From: UBA5066 sp046331465
GTDB taxonomy: Bacteria; Acidobacteriota; Thermoanaerobaculia; UBA5066
Direction of reading: 5' to 3'
Length of the DNA: 64,000 nucleotides
Assembly: GCA_046331465.1 (NCBI GenBank)
Contig: JAXLQV010000003.1
Span: 992,001 to 1,056,000, forward strand
A program made the translations under genes and the position numbers. Shown here in pieces: positions 23,378 through 31,865 of this stretch. Each line of letters begins with the position of its first letter. Position 1 is the first letter of the stretch. The notes under the pieces are model-generated. The model worked only from the letters and a program-made list of their open reading frames with translations. It did no database searches and had not been told where the DNA came from.

Positions 23378-25192
23378 ATGCCCGTCGACCCCGTCGCCAA
23401 CCGCCGGTTCATCGAGTCGCTCTCGACCCTCCTCGAGGACCACCTCGCGAGCTGGAAGTCCCAGCTGGCGGACACCCGGAACGAGATCAACGAGCTGATC
23501 TCGAAGGCCTCCGAGAGCATTCCCGCGCAGGCCAAGCACCTCTTCCCGGAGGACCTGGTCGCCGCGTTGCTCGAGGACGCCGTCCCGCCCCCCGAGCGGG
23601 TCGTCGAGAAGGTGGTCGAGAAGGTCGTCGAGACGGTGACGGTCACCGTCCCCGGCCCGGCGGCGAGCCCCGACTGGGGGCTCGTCAAGGGGTCCGTCGC
23701 CTCGATCGAGGGGGCGCGGACCCAGGTCGACGTCCTGACGCGCTTCCTGACGGAGGCGCAGGTCCACTCCTCGCGCGCCGCGCTCCTCGTCCTCCGGAAC
23801 GACAGGCTCACGGGGTGGAAGGCCCTCGGCTACGACGCCTCGGGCAGCCGGGACGACGCCGTCAAGTCGCTCGACCTCGCGGTCGGGGACGACCCCTTCG
23901 TCGAGGCCTGCCTGAAGCTCGAGAAGCCGATGGTCGCCGCGCCGCCCCCCGAGGACGGCCGCCTCCGCAGGACGCTCGGCGGGAACGCCCCGACCCGGAC
24001 GCTCCTCGTCCCGATGGTCATCCGCGACCGGATCGCCGGAATCCTCTGCGCGGACGAGCTGCCCGGGGAGGAGGGGCGCCTGAACGAGGCCGCCCTCGAG
24101 GTCCTCACGTTCGTGACCGGCCTCTCCGTCGACCTCCTCGCGGCACGCAAGAAGATCCCCTCCCCGGCGCTCACGCCGCGGGGCGAGGAGATCGCCCGGT
24201 TCCAGCCCGCCGGCGCGCCCGCGATCGAGGCCCCCGCGCTGGACGACAACCCGTTCGCCGCGCCCGCGGCTCCGCCGGCGCCGCCGCTCCCGCCTGTTTC
24301 GGCCGCGACGATCGCCGTCCCGCCGGTCACGCCGCCGGAGCGCGGTCCGCTCTCCGCGTCGATCCAGCCGCCGTCGGAACACGGCGCCCGGTCGCTCTTC
24401 GAGCAGACCGACCCGAGCAACGCCCGGAGGACCCGCCGGATCACCGACGCCGGCGAGGCGCTGCGGGCCCTCGAGGAGTCGGCAACCGCGAAGAAGAAGG
24501 GGGAGACCACCGGAGGCATCTCCAGCGCCGACCTCCTCTCCTCCGGGGCCCGCGCCGCGGCGGCGCTCGGCGTGACGCCGATCCCGCGCCCGTCGGCGCC
24601 CCCGCCGACGCCGCTCCCGGTTCCCCCCGTCCCGGCCCCGGTGGCGAGGCCGGCGGCCCCGCCCGCGCCCCCCGCGCCGCCTCCGGCCGCCGAGCCGGCC
24701 GCGAGCCGGGGCGACCTGACGATGGCCTTCGACCAGATCAAGGCCACGCTCCCGCCGCCGCCGCCCTCTCCTCCCCCTGCCGCGCCGGTCGCGCCCACGC
24801 CGGCGGCCGCCCCCGCCGCCGCGCCGCCCGCCGGCGGAGGCCTCGAGGCCGGAGGAGGCCCGTCCGCCACGCCGCTCGCGCCGCCGCCCGGCTTCGTCCC
24901 GCGCGCCCGGCTCCGCGGCGGCGACGACCCGCAGCGCGCCATCGACGACGCCCGCCGCATCGCCCGCCTCCTCGTCTCCGAGATCAAGCTCTACAACGAG
25001 CGGAAGGTGGCCGAGGGCCGCATGGCGGGGGACCTCTACGAACGCCTGAGGGACGACATCGAGCGGAGCCGTCAGGTCTACGCCGAGAGGACGCCGGAGC
25101 ACATCCGGGCCACGTCGGACTTCTTCCACGAGGAGCTCGTCCGGATCCTCGCCGAGGGGAACGCGGACGCGCTCGGCCCGCGTCCCTCCTGA
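23378..25192 (+). CDS. GAF-like domain protein with Pro/Ala-rich linker and conserved C-terminal helices
   Basis: This 604-residue cytoplasmic protein starts with a helical part, has a Val/Glu-rich repeat (VVEKVVEKVVETVTVTV near residue 75), then a GAF-like domain (about 95-260; ALLVLRNDRLTGWKALGYD, LLVPMVIRDRIAGILCADEL). A long Pro/Ala-rich low-complexity stretch leads to a C-terminal helical domain of about 90 residues (DDARRIARLLVSEIKLYNE, FFHEELVRILAEGNADALG). It may be a signalling or scaffold protein; no catalytic domain is seen. The ATG at 23378 has GAGAGG 6 bases upstream; the ATG at 23336 is part of the TATAAT box. It overlaps the next gene by 4 bases. Confidence 0.65.
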   Translation: MPVDPVANRRFIESLSTLLEDHLASWKSQLADTRNEINELISKASESIPAQAKHLFPEDLVAALLEDAVPPPERVVEKVVEKVVETVTVTVPGPAASPDWGLVKGSVASIEGARTQVDVLTRFLTEAQVHSSRAALLVLRNDRLTGWKALGYDASGSRDDAVKSLDLAVGDDPFVEACLKLEKPMVAAPPPEDGRLRRTLGGNAPTRTLLVPMVIRDRIAGILCADELPGEEGRLNEAALEVLTFVTGLSVDLLAARKKIPSPALTPRGEEIARFQPAGAPAIEAPALDDNPFAAPAAPPAPPLPPVSAATIAVPPVTPPERGPLSASIQPPSEHGARSLFEQTDPSNARRTRRITDAGEALRALEESATAKKKGETTGGISSADLLSSGARAAAALGVTPIPRPSAPPPTPLPVPPVPAPVARPAAPPAPPAPPPAAEPAASRGDLTMAFDQIKATLPPPPPSPPPAAPVAPTPAAAPAAAPPAGGGLEAGGGPSATPLAPPPGFVPRARLRGGDDPQRAIDDARRIARLLVSEIKLYNERKVAEGRMAGDLYERLRDDIERSRQVYAERTPEHIRATSDFFHEELVRILAEGNADALGPRPS

Positions 25193-27426
25193 CGTTCCGC
25201 CGCGCCACCGCCTTCCTCCTCGCCGCGGCGCTCGCCGCCGGGGAGGCGCGCGTCTCCGCCGCCCCGCCGTCGCCCGAGGACGCGCTCGCCGCGGCGCGCC
25301 GCGCGGCGCGCGAGGGCCGCGCCGAGGCGTTCGACGGCCTTGCCGCTCCCGGGCTCTTCACCGTCCGCGCCGCTCTCGCCCGCAGCGTCGTCGCCGCCGA
25401 GGCGGGAGTCCCCCCGCCTCCCGCCGCCGCGGACGCGGGCGTCCGGCTCGGCCTCCCCGACCTCGGGGCGTGGCTCGCGCTCGACGCCGAGGCGAAGCGG
25501 ACGAGGGCCGCGTCGCCCGGCGGAACGCTCGTCGCGCAGCTCGTCCGCTTCTCCCGGGAGGCGCGCTCCGAGCCCTTCGCCCGCGCCGCCCTCCTCTCCG
25601 CCGCCCGCCTCGCCCGCACGCCCGCGGAGAAAGCGTCCGTCCGCCTCGGCTGGGAGGGCTGGGAGGCGCGCTCGCCCGGGACGGAGCGGGCGCGGGTCGC
25701 GGCGGCGCTCGGCCGGAGCCGCGCCGCGGCGACGCCGGCGGAGGCCGCCGGCAGGATGTCGGCGCTGGTCCGGGAGCTTCCCGGGGCGCCGGAGTCGGCG
25801 CCCGACCTCTTCGAGCCGGATGACCGCAGGCTCCTCTGGGAGACGGTCGCCCACGGCGGACCGGAGCTTCGCCTCCTGCGGGCCACCGCCCTGGTGCCGC
25901 GCCTGCCCTCGGCCGCGGCCGAGCTCGCGGCGCCCCTCTCGAAGACCGCCGGGTACCGTCTCGAGGCCGCCGCGATCCTCCTCGCCGGCGGACGGGCGAA
26001 GTCGGCGCGGGAGGCTCTCGCCGGCTCGCCCGCGCTCGCCGGGAGGGACGAGGGCGAGCGGCTCCGGATCGAGTCCCTCCTCCTCGCCGCCGAGCTGCGG
26101 CTCCTCGGCGAGCCCGCGCAGGCCCCGGCGGCCCGCCGGCCGAAGCGCTCGAAATCGACGACGCGCCCTCCCGAGCCCGGTGCACCCCGCCCCGCCCCGC
26201 CCGCGGAGTCCGTCCGGGAGCTGCGCTCTCTCGCGGCGAGGGCCGAAGCCCTCCTCGTGCGGCCGCTCGCGCCGCCGGAGAGGCTGCGCCTCCTGTCGGA
26301 GGCGGTCCGCGCCTCCGCGCGTCTCGGCCTCGCCGTCGAGGCGTTCCGGTTCCTGCCGTCGCTCGTCGCGATCGAGCCGGCGACGACGATCGGCGCGGAG
26401 GACCTCTTCCGCGCAACGTTCCTCGCGACCCTCGCGCGCACTCCGGAGACGTGGCGCGCCGCGGCCGCGGATTTCCGCGAGCAGGCGGGGACGTACCAGG
26501 ACGTCTCGGTGCGGCGCCGCGCGACCTACTGGGCCGCGCGCTCCCTCGAGGCGCTCGGGAAGGAGCCCGTCGCCCGCCCGCTCTACGCCTCGCTCGTGTC
26601 GGTAGCGGTCCCCGACCTCTACGCCCGGTGGGCGGCGGGGCGCCTCGGCGTTCCGCTCGCGCCCCCGCTCGCGGCCGAGGCCGCTCCGTTCCCGTCCCGC
26701 GGCCCCCTCGCCCCCGACTCGCCCTCCCTCCCGTCGCGGGAGCTCCTCGCCGTCGGGCTCTCCTCGCTCGCCGAGGACGCCGCCGAGGTCGAGGGATCGG
26801 CGGAGCCGCTCTTCCTCGCGGCGACGGCCGCGGAGCGTTTCGAGTTCCGGCACGCCACGGCGATCCTCAAGGCCCGCTGGCCGGAGCTCGGCACGCCCGA
26901 GGAGGGGGCGCTCCCTCTCGCCGTGCGGCGCGCCTACTACCCGTTCCGGCAGGAGGCGCTCATCGTCCGCGAGGCGACCGCGAACGGCCTCCCGCCGGCG
27001 CTCGTCTACGGCGTCATCCGCCAGGAAAGCCTCTTCCAGACCGCCGCGCGCTCCGGGGCCGGCGCCACCGGCCTGATGCAGGTGATGCCCGGGACGGGGC
27101 GGTACCTCCTCCGCCAGGAGAAGCGGCGCGGCCGGCCCGACCTGAAGGACCCCGAGGTGAACGTGGCGCTCGGCGCCCGCTACCTCTCGATGCTCCTCCG
27201 GGAGTTCGACGGCGACCGGATCGCCGCGCTCGCCGGCTACAACGCCGGGCCGGGGCGGCCGAAGCGCTGGAAGGCGCAGGCCCCGGGCCTCGCCGAGGAC
27301 GAGTTCCTCGAGGCGATGCCGCTCTTCGAGCCGCGCGACTACGTCAAGCGGGTCCTCTTCTTCGAGGCGGCGTACGCGGTCCTCCACGGCGTCGCCCTGG
27401 AGCCGCTCTCGCCGGACGGCCGCTGA
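25189..27426 (+). CDS. slt: Soluble lytic murein transglycosylase, probable CTG start
   Basis: The 745-residue exported protein has a signal peptide (FRRATAFLLAAALAAGEA), a long helical alpha-superhelix region, and a C-terminal SLT domain at about 590-730. There VYGVIRQESLFQTAARSGAG carries the catalytic Glu, followed by ATGLMQVMPGT and AGYNAGPGRPKRW. It cleaves peptidoglycan with formation of anhydro-muramic acid, feeding the recycling step served by Mpl (45729). No ATG, GTG or TTG is in frame near the signal peptide; CTG at 25189 overlaps the upstream stop (CTGA) and is the likely start, by reinitiation, since no ribosome site is visible. Confidence 0.9.
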   Translation: MTFRRATAFLLAAALAAGEARVSAAPPSPEDALAAARRAAREGRAEAFDGLAAPGLFTVRAALARSVVAAEAGVPPPPAAADAGVRLGLPDLGAWLALDAEAKRTRAASPGGTLVAQLVRFSREARSEPFARAALLSAARLARTPAEKASVRLGWEGWEARSPGTERARVAAALGRSRAAATPAEAAGRMSALVRELPGAPESAPDLFEPDDRRLLWETVAHGGPELRLLRATALVPRLPSAAAELAAPLSKTAGYRLEAAAILLAGGRAKSAREALAGSPALAGRDEGERLRIESLLLAAELRLLGEPAQAPAARRPKRSKSTTRPPEPGAPRPAPPAESVRELRSLAARAEALLVRPLAPPERLRLLSEAVRASARLGLAVEAFRFLPSLVAIEPATTIGAEDLFRATFLATLARTPETWRAAAADFREQAGTYQDVSVRRRATYWAARSLEALGKEPVARPLYASLVSVAVPDLYARWAAGRLGVPLAPPLAAEAAPFPSRGPLAPDSPSLPSRELLAVGLSSLAEDAAEVEGSAEPLFLAATAAERFEFRHATAILKARWPELGTPEEGALPLAVRRAYYPFRQEALIVREATANGLPPALVYGVIRQESLFQTAARSGAGATGLMQVMPGTGRYLLRQEKRRGRPDLKDPEVNVALGARYLSMLLREFDGDRIAALAGYNAGPGRPKRWKAQAPGLAEDEFLEAMPLFEPRDYVKRVLFFEAAYAVLHGVALEPLSPDGR

Positions 27427-27448
27427 CCGAGCGCTCCCCCCGTCTCGC

Positions 27449-28873
27449 TCAGCGGGAGGCCCGGAGCGTCTCGAACGCCACGAGCGCCCCCGCGCGCGCG
27501 ACCGCGTGGTCGACGAGGGGCGGGGGGTAGTCCGCCGGAGGGTTCTTCGACCTCCACGGAGCGTGGAGGTCCCTCCCGGCCCCTCTCCACGCCGCGAGCT
27601 CGGGGACCCAGCGTCTCACGTAGGCGCCGTCGGGGTCGAAGCGCTCTCCCTGGAGGACCGGGTTGAAGATCCGGAAGAAGGGCTGGGCGTCGGTGCCGCA
27701 GCCCGCGGACCACTGCCAGCCTCCGTTGTTCGACGCCGGGTCGCCGTCGGCGAGGCGCGCGCGGAAGAGCGCCTCGCCGCGCCTCCAGTCGACGAGGAGG
27801 TGCTTCGTCAGGAACGACGCGACGACCATCCTCACGCGGTTGTGCATCCACCCCTCGTGCGCGAGCTGCCGCATCCCCGCGTCGACGACCGGGTAGCCGG
27901 TCTTCCCGTCGCGCCAGGCGGCGAAGCGCTCCTCGGCGGTCTCGCCCGTCGCCCACGGGAAGCGCTCGAACTCCGGCCGGAAGCTCCCGGCGAGGACCCG
28001 CGGGAAGTCCGCGAGGATCGCGGCGTAGAACTCCCGCCACGCGAGCTCGCCGACGAACGCGTCGATCGACCTTCGGCCCGCGGCGTCCGCCTCGCGCCAC
28101 TCCTCCCGCGCCTCGGCGAGCAGACGCCGGATGCCGAGCGTCCCGAAGCGGAGGTGGGGCGAAAGGCGCGAGGTCCCCTCGACGCCGGGGAGGTCCCGGT
28201 CGTCCGCGTACCGGCGGAGCGCCCCGGCGCGGAACGCCTCCCAGAGCCGCCGTCCCGCGCGCGCGCCGCCGGGCGGGTTCGCCGGGGCGCCCTCGAAGCG
28301 GAAGCCGCGCGGTCGCGACGTCGGGAGCGACGGGAAGGCCGAGTCGAGGACGGCGTCGGGCGTGGCGACGCGGCCCGGCTCGGGAACGGGCGCGGCCTTG
28401 TCGGCCTCGCGCCAGCGGCGGGAGAACGGCGTGTAGACGGTGAAGGGCTTCCCCGCCCCGGTCCGGAGGGCGCCGGGCGGGACGAGGTGCAGGTCGGGGA
28501 GGAGGCGGAGCCGCGTCCCCTGCGCCGAGAGCGCCCCCTCGGCTTCCCGCGCGAGCGCCGCCCCGTGCGGCTCGTGGTCGTCGTGGGAGTAGACCGCCCC
28601 GGCTCCCGTCTCGCGCGCGAGCGCCGCGAGCGCCTCTCCCGTAGGCCCCTTCCGGAAGAGGAGGCGCGAGCCCTTCGCCGCGAGCTCCGACTCCAGCTCG
28701 CGGAGGCTCTCGACGAGGAAGCGGAGCCGCGGCGGGGAGACGTCCTCCGTCACGTAGTGGTCGTCGAGGACGAAGACGGGGACGACGGACTCGTGGCCGC
28801 GGAGCGCGGCGTCGAGCGGGACGTTGTCGTCGAGCCGGAGGTTGCGGCGGAACCAGACGATCGCGGGGGCCAT
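27449..28873 (-). CDS. phrB: Deoxyribodipyrimidine photolyase
   Basis: A 474-residue class I photolyase/cryptochrome: N-terminal antenna domain (IVWFRRNLRLDDNVPL) and C-terminal FAD domain with SRLSPHLRFGTLGIRRL, GELAWREFYAAIL, VVDAGMRQLAHEGWMHNRVRM and DPASNNGGWQWSAGCGTDAQP. It repairs UV cyclobutane dimers with blue light. ATG at 28873 begins 8 bases after the fur stop; extension upstream is the shadow of fur. The light-harvesting cofactor (folate or deazaflavin) cannot be read with certainty. Confidence 0.96.
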   Translation of the reverse strand: MAPAIVWFRRNLRLDDNVPLDAALRGHESVVPVFVLDDHYVTEDVSPPRLRFLVESLRELESELAAKGSRLLFRKGPTGEALAALARETGAGAVYSHDDHEPHGAALAREAEGALSAQGTRLRLLPDLHLVPPGALRTGAGKPFTVYTPFSRRWREADKAAPVPEPGRVATPDAVLDSAFPSLPTSRPRGFRFEGAPANPPGGARAGRRLWEAFRAGALRRYADDRDLPGVEGTSRLSPHLRFGTLGIRRLLAEAREEWREADAAGRRSIDAFVGELAWREFYAAILADFPRVLAGSFRPEFERFPWATGETAEERFAAWRDGKTGYPVVDAGMRQLAHEGWMHNRVRMVVASFLTKHLLVDWRRGEALFRARLADGDPASNNGGWQWSAGCGTDAQPFFRIFNPVLQGERFDPDGAYVRRWVPELAAWRGAGRDLHAPWRSKNPPADYPPPLVDHAVARAGALVAFETLRASR

Positions 28874-28881
28874 CGCCCCGG

Positions 28882-29352
28882 CTACGCCGTGGCTCCCCTC
28901 CCGGACTTCCCCTCGCGCGCCTGGCACTCCGCGCAGACGCCCCGGATCTGGTGCGAGTGCGTCGTCGCGGCGAAGGAGTACCGCTTGCAGACGGCCTCCT
29001 GCAGCTCCTCGATCCGCGGATCGACGAACTCGATGACGCCGCCGCAGGAGGTGCAGACGAGGTGGTCGTGGTGCTCCCCGACGAGGAGGCGCTCGTAGCG
29101 GTACTTCTCGTCGTTCAGCCGCACCCGGGAGACGAGGCCGCAGTCGTAGAGGAGGTCGAGCGTCCGGTAGACCGTCGCCCGGCTGACCTTCTTCCCCTTG
29201 CCACGGAGCCGGACGACGAGGTCGTCGGCGTCGAAGTGGTGGTGGGTCGCGAAGATCTCCTCGAAGAGAGCGGTCCGCTCGCGGGTCGTCTTGAGCCCGC
29301 GTCTCCTCAGGAAGTCGGCGAAAAGTCGGCGTTCCTCGACGGTTTCCGTCAT
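28882..29352 (-). CDS. fur: Fur-family metalloregulator
   Basis: The 156-residue protein has the winged helix (VSRATVYRTLDLLYDCGLV) and the metal sites of Fur: the HHHFDADDLV run, GEHHDHLVCTSCGGVIEF (HHDHxxCxxC) and a second Cys pair in GVCAECQA. With structural zinc present, it may sense iron, or zinc or peroxide as Zur/PerR do; the sequence does not decide this. ATG at 29352 lies 7 bases after TATCGT. It precedes the photolyase gene by 8 bases. Confidence 0.92.
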   Translation of the reverse strand: MTETVEERRLFADFLRRRGLKTTRERTALFEEIFATHHHFDADDLVVRLRGKGKKVSRATVYRTLDLLYDCGLVSRVRLNDEKYRYERLLVGEHHDHLVCTSCGGVIEFVDPRIEELQEAVCKRYSFAATTHSHQIRGVCAECQAREGKSGRGATA

Positions 29353-29359
29353 GGCGGAG

Positions 29360-29365
29360 ACGATA
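29360..29365 (-). promoter_or_regulatory. -10-like TATCGT before fur
   Basis: TATCGT lies 7 bases before the fur ATG inside a TGCGATATCG palindrome-like stretch. There is no ribosome site, so a leaderless transcript is possible. Confidence 0.35.
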
Positions 29366-29479
29366 TCGCAACCGGGGATCGGCCGGGAGCCCCCACGTCG
29401 GAGGGAATTTCGGGTCGCCCGGCCCTCGCGCCCGCCCCGGCCCCGGGTTAGCCTCTCCGCCCCCGGGACGGAGGAGCCG

Positions 29480-29899
29480 ATGAAGTCGTACCGGAAAGAG
29501 CTGACCTTCCACCTTCCGAAGCGGATCGGCTTCGTGAACGTCACCCCCGAGGTCGAGGCGGCCGTCCGCGAGAGCGGGATCGCCGAGGGGCTCTGCCTCG
29601 TGAACCCGATGCACATCACCGCGTCCGTCTTCGTGAACGACGACGAGCGGGGCCTCCTCGCCGATTTCGAGCGGTTCTTCGAGGCGCTCGTCCCGCACGA
29701 GCCGGTCCGCTCGTGGAGGCACAACGACACGGGCGAGGAGAATGCCGACGCGCACGTGAAGCGACAGCTCATGGGGCGCGAGGCCGTCCTCGCCGTCACC
29801 GGCGGGAAGCTCGACCTCGGCCCCTGGGAACAGGTCTTCTACGGCGAGTGGGACGGGCGACGCGCCAAGCGCGTCCTGGTCAAGATCATCGGGGAGTAG
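29480..29899 (+). CDS. yjbQ: YjbQ/UPF0047-family protein
   Basis: The 139-residue single-domain protein carries the family pattern: GLCLVNPMHITASVFVNDDE, a SWRHNDTGEENADAHVKRQL stretch with conserved His, Asn and Asp, and GPWEQVFYGEWDGRR near the end. Members fold as a trimer and have weak thiamine-phosphate synthase activity in E. coli; the physiological role is unsettled. ATG at 29480 has GGAGGAG 4-6 bases upstream. It ends 9 bases from the oppositely directed aromatic fusion gene. Confidence 0.93.
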   Translation: MKSYRKELTFHLPKRIGFVNVTPEVEAAVRESGIAEGLCLVNPMHITASVFVNDDERGLLADFERFFEALVPHEPVRSWRHNDTGEENADAHVKRQLMGREAVLAVTGGKLDLGPWEQVFYGEWDGRRAKRVLVKIIGE

Positions 29900-29908
29900 C
29901 GGCCGCCC

Positions 29909-31798
29909 TCAGGGAACTCCCTCCGTCGTCCACCCTTCGACCGTCAGCCCCATCGCGATGAGCGACTCGGCGAGCTGCCGCGCCGACCGCTCGTCCATGC
30001 CGGGCGTGTCGAGGTAGCGCGCCATCACGGTCTCCTCCCGCGCGGCGTCCCGGAGCGGGACGCCTGCGGCCCGCTTCGCCTCCGCGACGCGCCGGCAGAG
30101 CTCGAGCCGCCGTGCGACGAGGCGCCCGATCTCGCGGTCGACCCGGTCGATCGACGTCCTCACCCTCTCGATCGACGGCGTCGCCCCCGGCAGGAGGCCG
30201 AACTCGTCGCAGAGGAGCTCGAGGTCCTCCGGGAGGAGCGCCTGCGGCCCGTCGCACCAGGCGGACTCCGGCGTGTCGTGCACCTCGACGATGAGCCCGT
30301 CGACCCCCGCGCCCCAGGCGGCTCGCGCGAGGCCGGGGACGAGCTCCCTCCGCCCCGAGGCGTGGGACGGGTCGGCGAGGAATGGAAGGTGCGTCAGCTC
30401 GCGGGCGGCGAGGAGGCCGCCGAGGTCGAGCGTCCCGCGCGTCGCCTTCTCGAACGTCCGAATGCCGCGCTCGCAGAGCATCACTCCCTCGCACCCGGCG
30501 TCGAGGAGGTACTCGGCCGCCGAGAGCCACTCGTCGACGGTCGTCCCGAAGCCGCGCTTCAGGAGGACGGGGCGCCCCGCCGCGCCCGCCTCCTTGAGGA
30601 GGTCGTAGTTCTGGCAGTTCCGCGCCCCGATCTGGAGGACGTCGGCGCGCGCGGCGACCGGCCCCACCTGCGCGGGGGCCATCACCTCCGTGACGACCGG
30701 GAGCCCGACGCTGTCGCCCGCCGCCTTCAGCCACTCGAGCGCGACGAGCCCGTGCCCCTGGAAGGCGTAGGGGCTCGTCCGCGGCTTGAAGACCCCGCCG
30801 CGGAGCGCCGTCGCCCCCGCCCGCGCGACGGCCCGGGCGAGTCGGCCGATCTGCTCCTCCGACTCGACCGTGCAGGGGCCCGCGATGACGGCGCGCGCCC
30901 CGCCGCCGACGCGGAAGCCGCCGACCGAGACGACCGTCGGCGGCCGCACGTCCGTCGCCTTCGGCAGGCCCTCGACGCGCGGCCGGCGCGCGAGGCCGGG
31001 CGCCGGCCCGAGCCAGACGGACCCCTTCGCCTTCGCCTCCTTCACCGCCGCCGTGGCGGCCGCCGCGAGCGGGTCGGGGACGACCGCGAAGCCGGCACCC
31101 GCGCCCGTCGGCAGGAGCTCGACGCCCGACTGCTTCAGGTGAGCGGCGAGGCGCTCCGTCGTGACCCGGAGGACGCGCAGCGGAGCCTCCGTCTCGTCCG
31201 CGGCCCCCTCGCGCGCGACGCGCCAGAAGCGCGTGCCGTTCGGCTTCACGTCGGAGACGTCCTCGAGGAGCGGCACGAGGCCTGCCTCGAGGGCCGCCTC
31301 CTCGGAGCAGACCGCGCCGCGCGGGCCGCCCTGCTGCGCGACCGCGGCCGCGGCCTGGGCCGTGTCCTCCGCCTCGACGGCGCGCGCCCCGAGCCGCTCG
31401 AGGAGGCCACCGCACTGGCGGAGGACCGGGGCCTGCGAGTGGACCTCGGCGATCGCCTCGAGGTCGACGCCGCGCGGCGCGGCGAGGACGAGGCGCATCG
31501 GGACCTCGACCTCGCCGAGGACGACGAGCCTGGCTCCCGCGTCGACGGCCGCCCCGAGCGGGACGAGGGCCTCCGCGACCGGTCCGATGACGCGGTCGAC
31601 CGCCGGGAGGAGCGCCTCGTCGACGTCGCCCGAGCCGAGGGCGGCGAGGAGCGCCTCGAACGTCGGCAGGGAGACCGGGCGCCCGCATCGCGCGGCGGCG
31701 CGCGCGCCGAACGACCCTTCCCGCCCCTGGTAGCCGGCACGGAGGATCCGCCGGTCGCACCGGTCCTCGGGCACGTTCGTCTCGATCGGGATCGCCAT
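29909..31798 (-). CDS. Prephenate dehydratase - DAHP synthase - chorismate mutase fusion
   Basis: A 629-residue enzyme with three parts. Residues 18-200 resemble prephenate dehydratase: YQGREGSFG, VHSQAPVLRQC and NGTRF (Ser121, Gln128 and Thr189 fit the catalytic set; the PIEN Asn is Asp68). Residues about 290-530 are a class I-beta DAHP synthase: AGPCTVES (C309), FKPRTSPY, VLLKRGFGT, DPSHAS (H479), EVH (E505), CDG (D516). Residues 540-629 are an AroQ chorismate mutase. One chain thus covers the first step of the shikimate pathway and two steps of Phe synthesis. No ACT domain is seen. ATG at 31798 has a perfect AAGGAGG site. An attenuator lies upstream. Confidence 0.92.
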   Translation of the reverse strand: MAIPIETNVPEDRCDRRILRAGYQGREGSFGARAAARCGRPVSLPTFEALLAALGSGDVDEALLPAVDRVIGPVAEALVPLGAAVDAGARLVVLGEVEVPMRLVLAAPRGVDLEAIAEVHSQAPVLRQCGGLLERLGARAVEAEDTAQAAAAVAQQGGPRGAVCSEEAALEAGLVPLLEDVSDVKPNGTRFWRVAREGAADETEAPLRVLRVTTERLAAHLKQSGVELLPTGAGAGFAVVPDPLAAAATAAVKEAKAKGSVWLGPAPGLARRPRVEGLPKATDVRPPTVVSVGGFRVGGGARAVIAGPCTVESEEQIGRLARAVARAGATALRGGVFKPRTSPYAFQGHGLVALEWLKAAGDSVGLPVVTEVMAPAQVGPVAARADVLQIGARNCQNYDLLKEAGAAGRPVLLKRGFGTTVDEWLSAAEYLLDAGCEGVMLCERGIRTFEKATRGTLDLGGLLAARELTHLPFLADPSHASGRRELVPGLARAAWGAGVDGLIVEVHDTPESAWCDGPQALLPEDLELLCDEFGLLPGATPSIERVRTSIDRVDREIGRLVARRLELCRRVAEAKRAAGVPLRDAAREETVMARYLDTPGMDERSARQLAESLIAMGLTVEGWTTEGVP

Positions 31799-31824
31799 CG
31801 GAGCCTCCTTCGTGTCGCCTCGCA

Positions 31825-31865
31825 AATTCAAAAGCCCCCCTTCGCCGTCTCGCGAAGGGGGGCTT
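31825..31865 (-). terminator. Leader terminator (attenuator) of the aromatic fusion gene
   Basis: A perfect 14-bp stem (31832-31845 with 31852-31865, loop of six) is followed on the minus strand by CTTTTGAATTT. It lies between the leader ORF and the enzyme start at 31798, so it must be passed for the enzyme gene to be transcribed. Confidence 0.88.

Noticed and set aside
24220..24900. Proline/alanine-rich stretch of the GAF protein as a DNA repeat array
   Set aside because: It is low-complexity coding sequence without regular period or identical units, so not a tandem repeat or CRISPR.
22543..25188. Long plus-strand frame upstream of the transglycosylase
   Set aside because: It runs antisense to mutS2 and rpsU and out of frame through the GAF gene; no homology-like motif is seen before the signal peptide at 25189.
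31799..31831. TTG 31831 as the start of the aromatic fusion gene
   Set aside because: It lies in the terminator tail and lacks a ribosome site; ATG 31798 has a perfect one.
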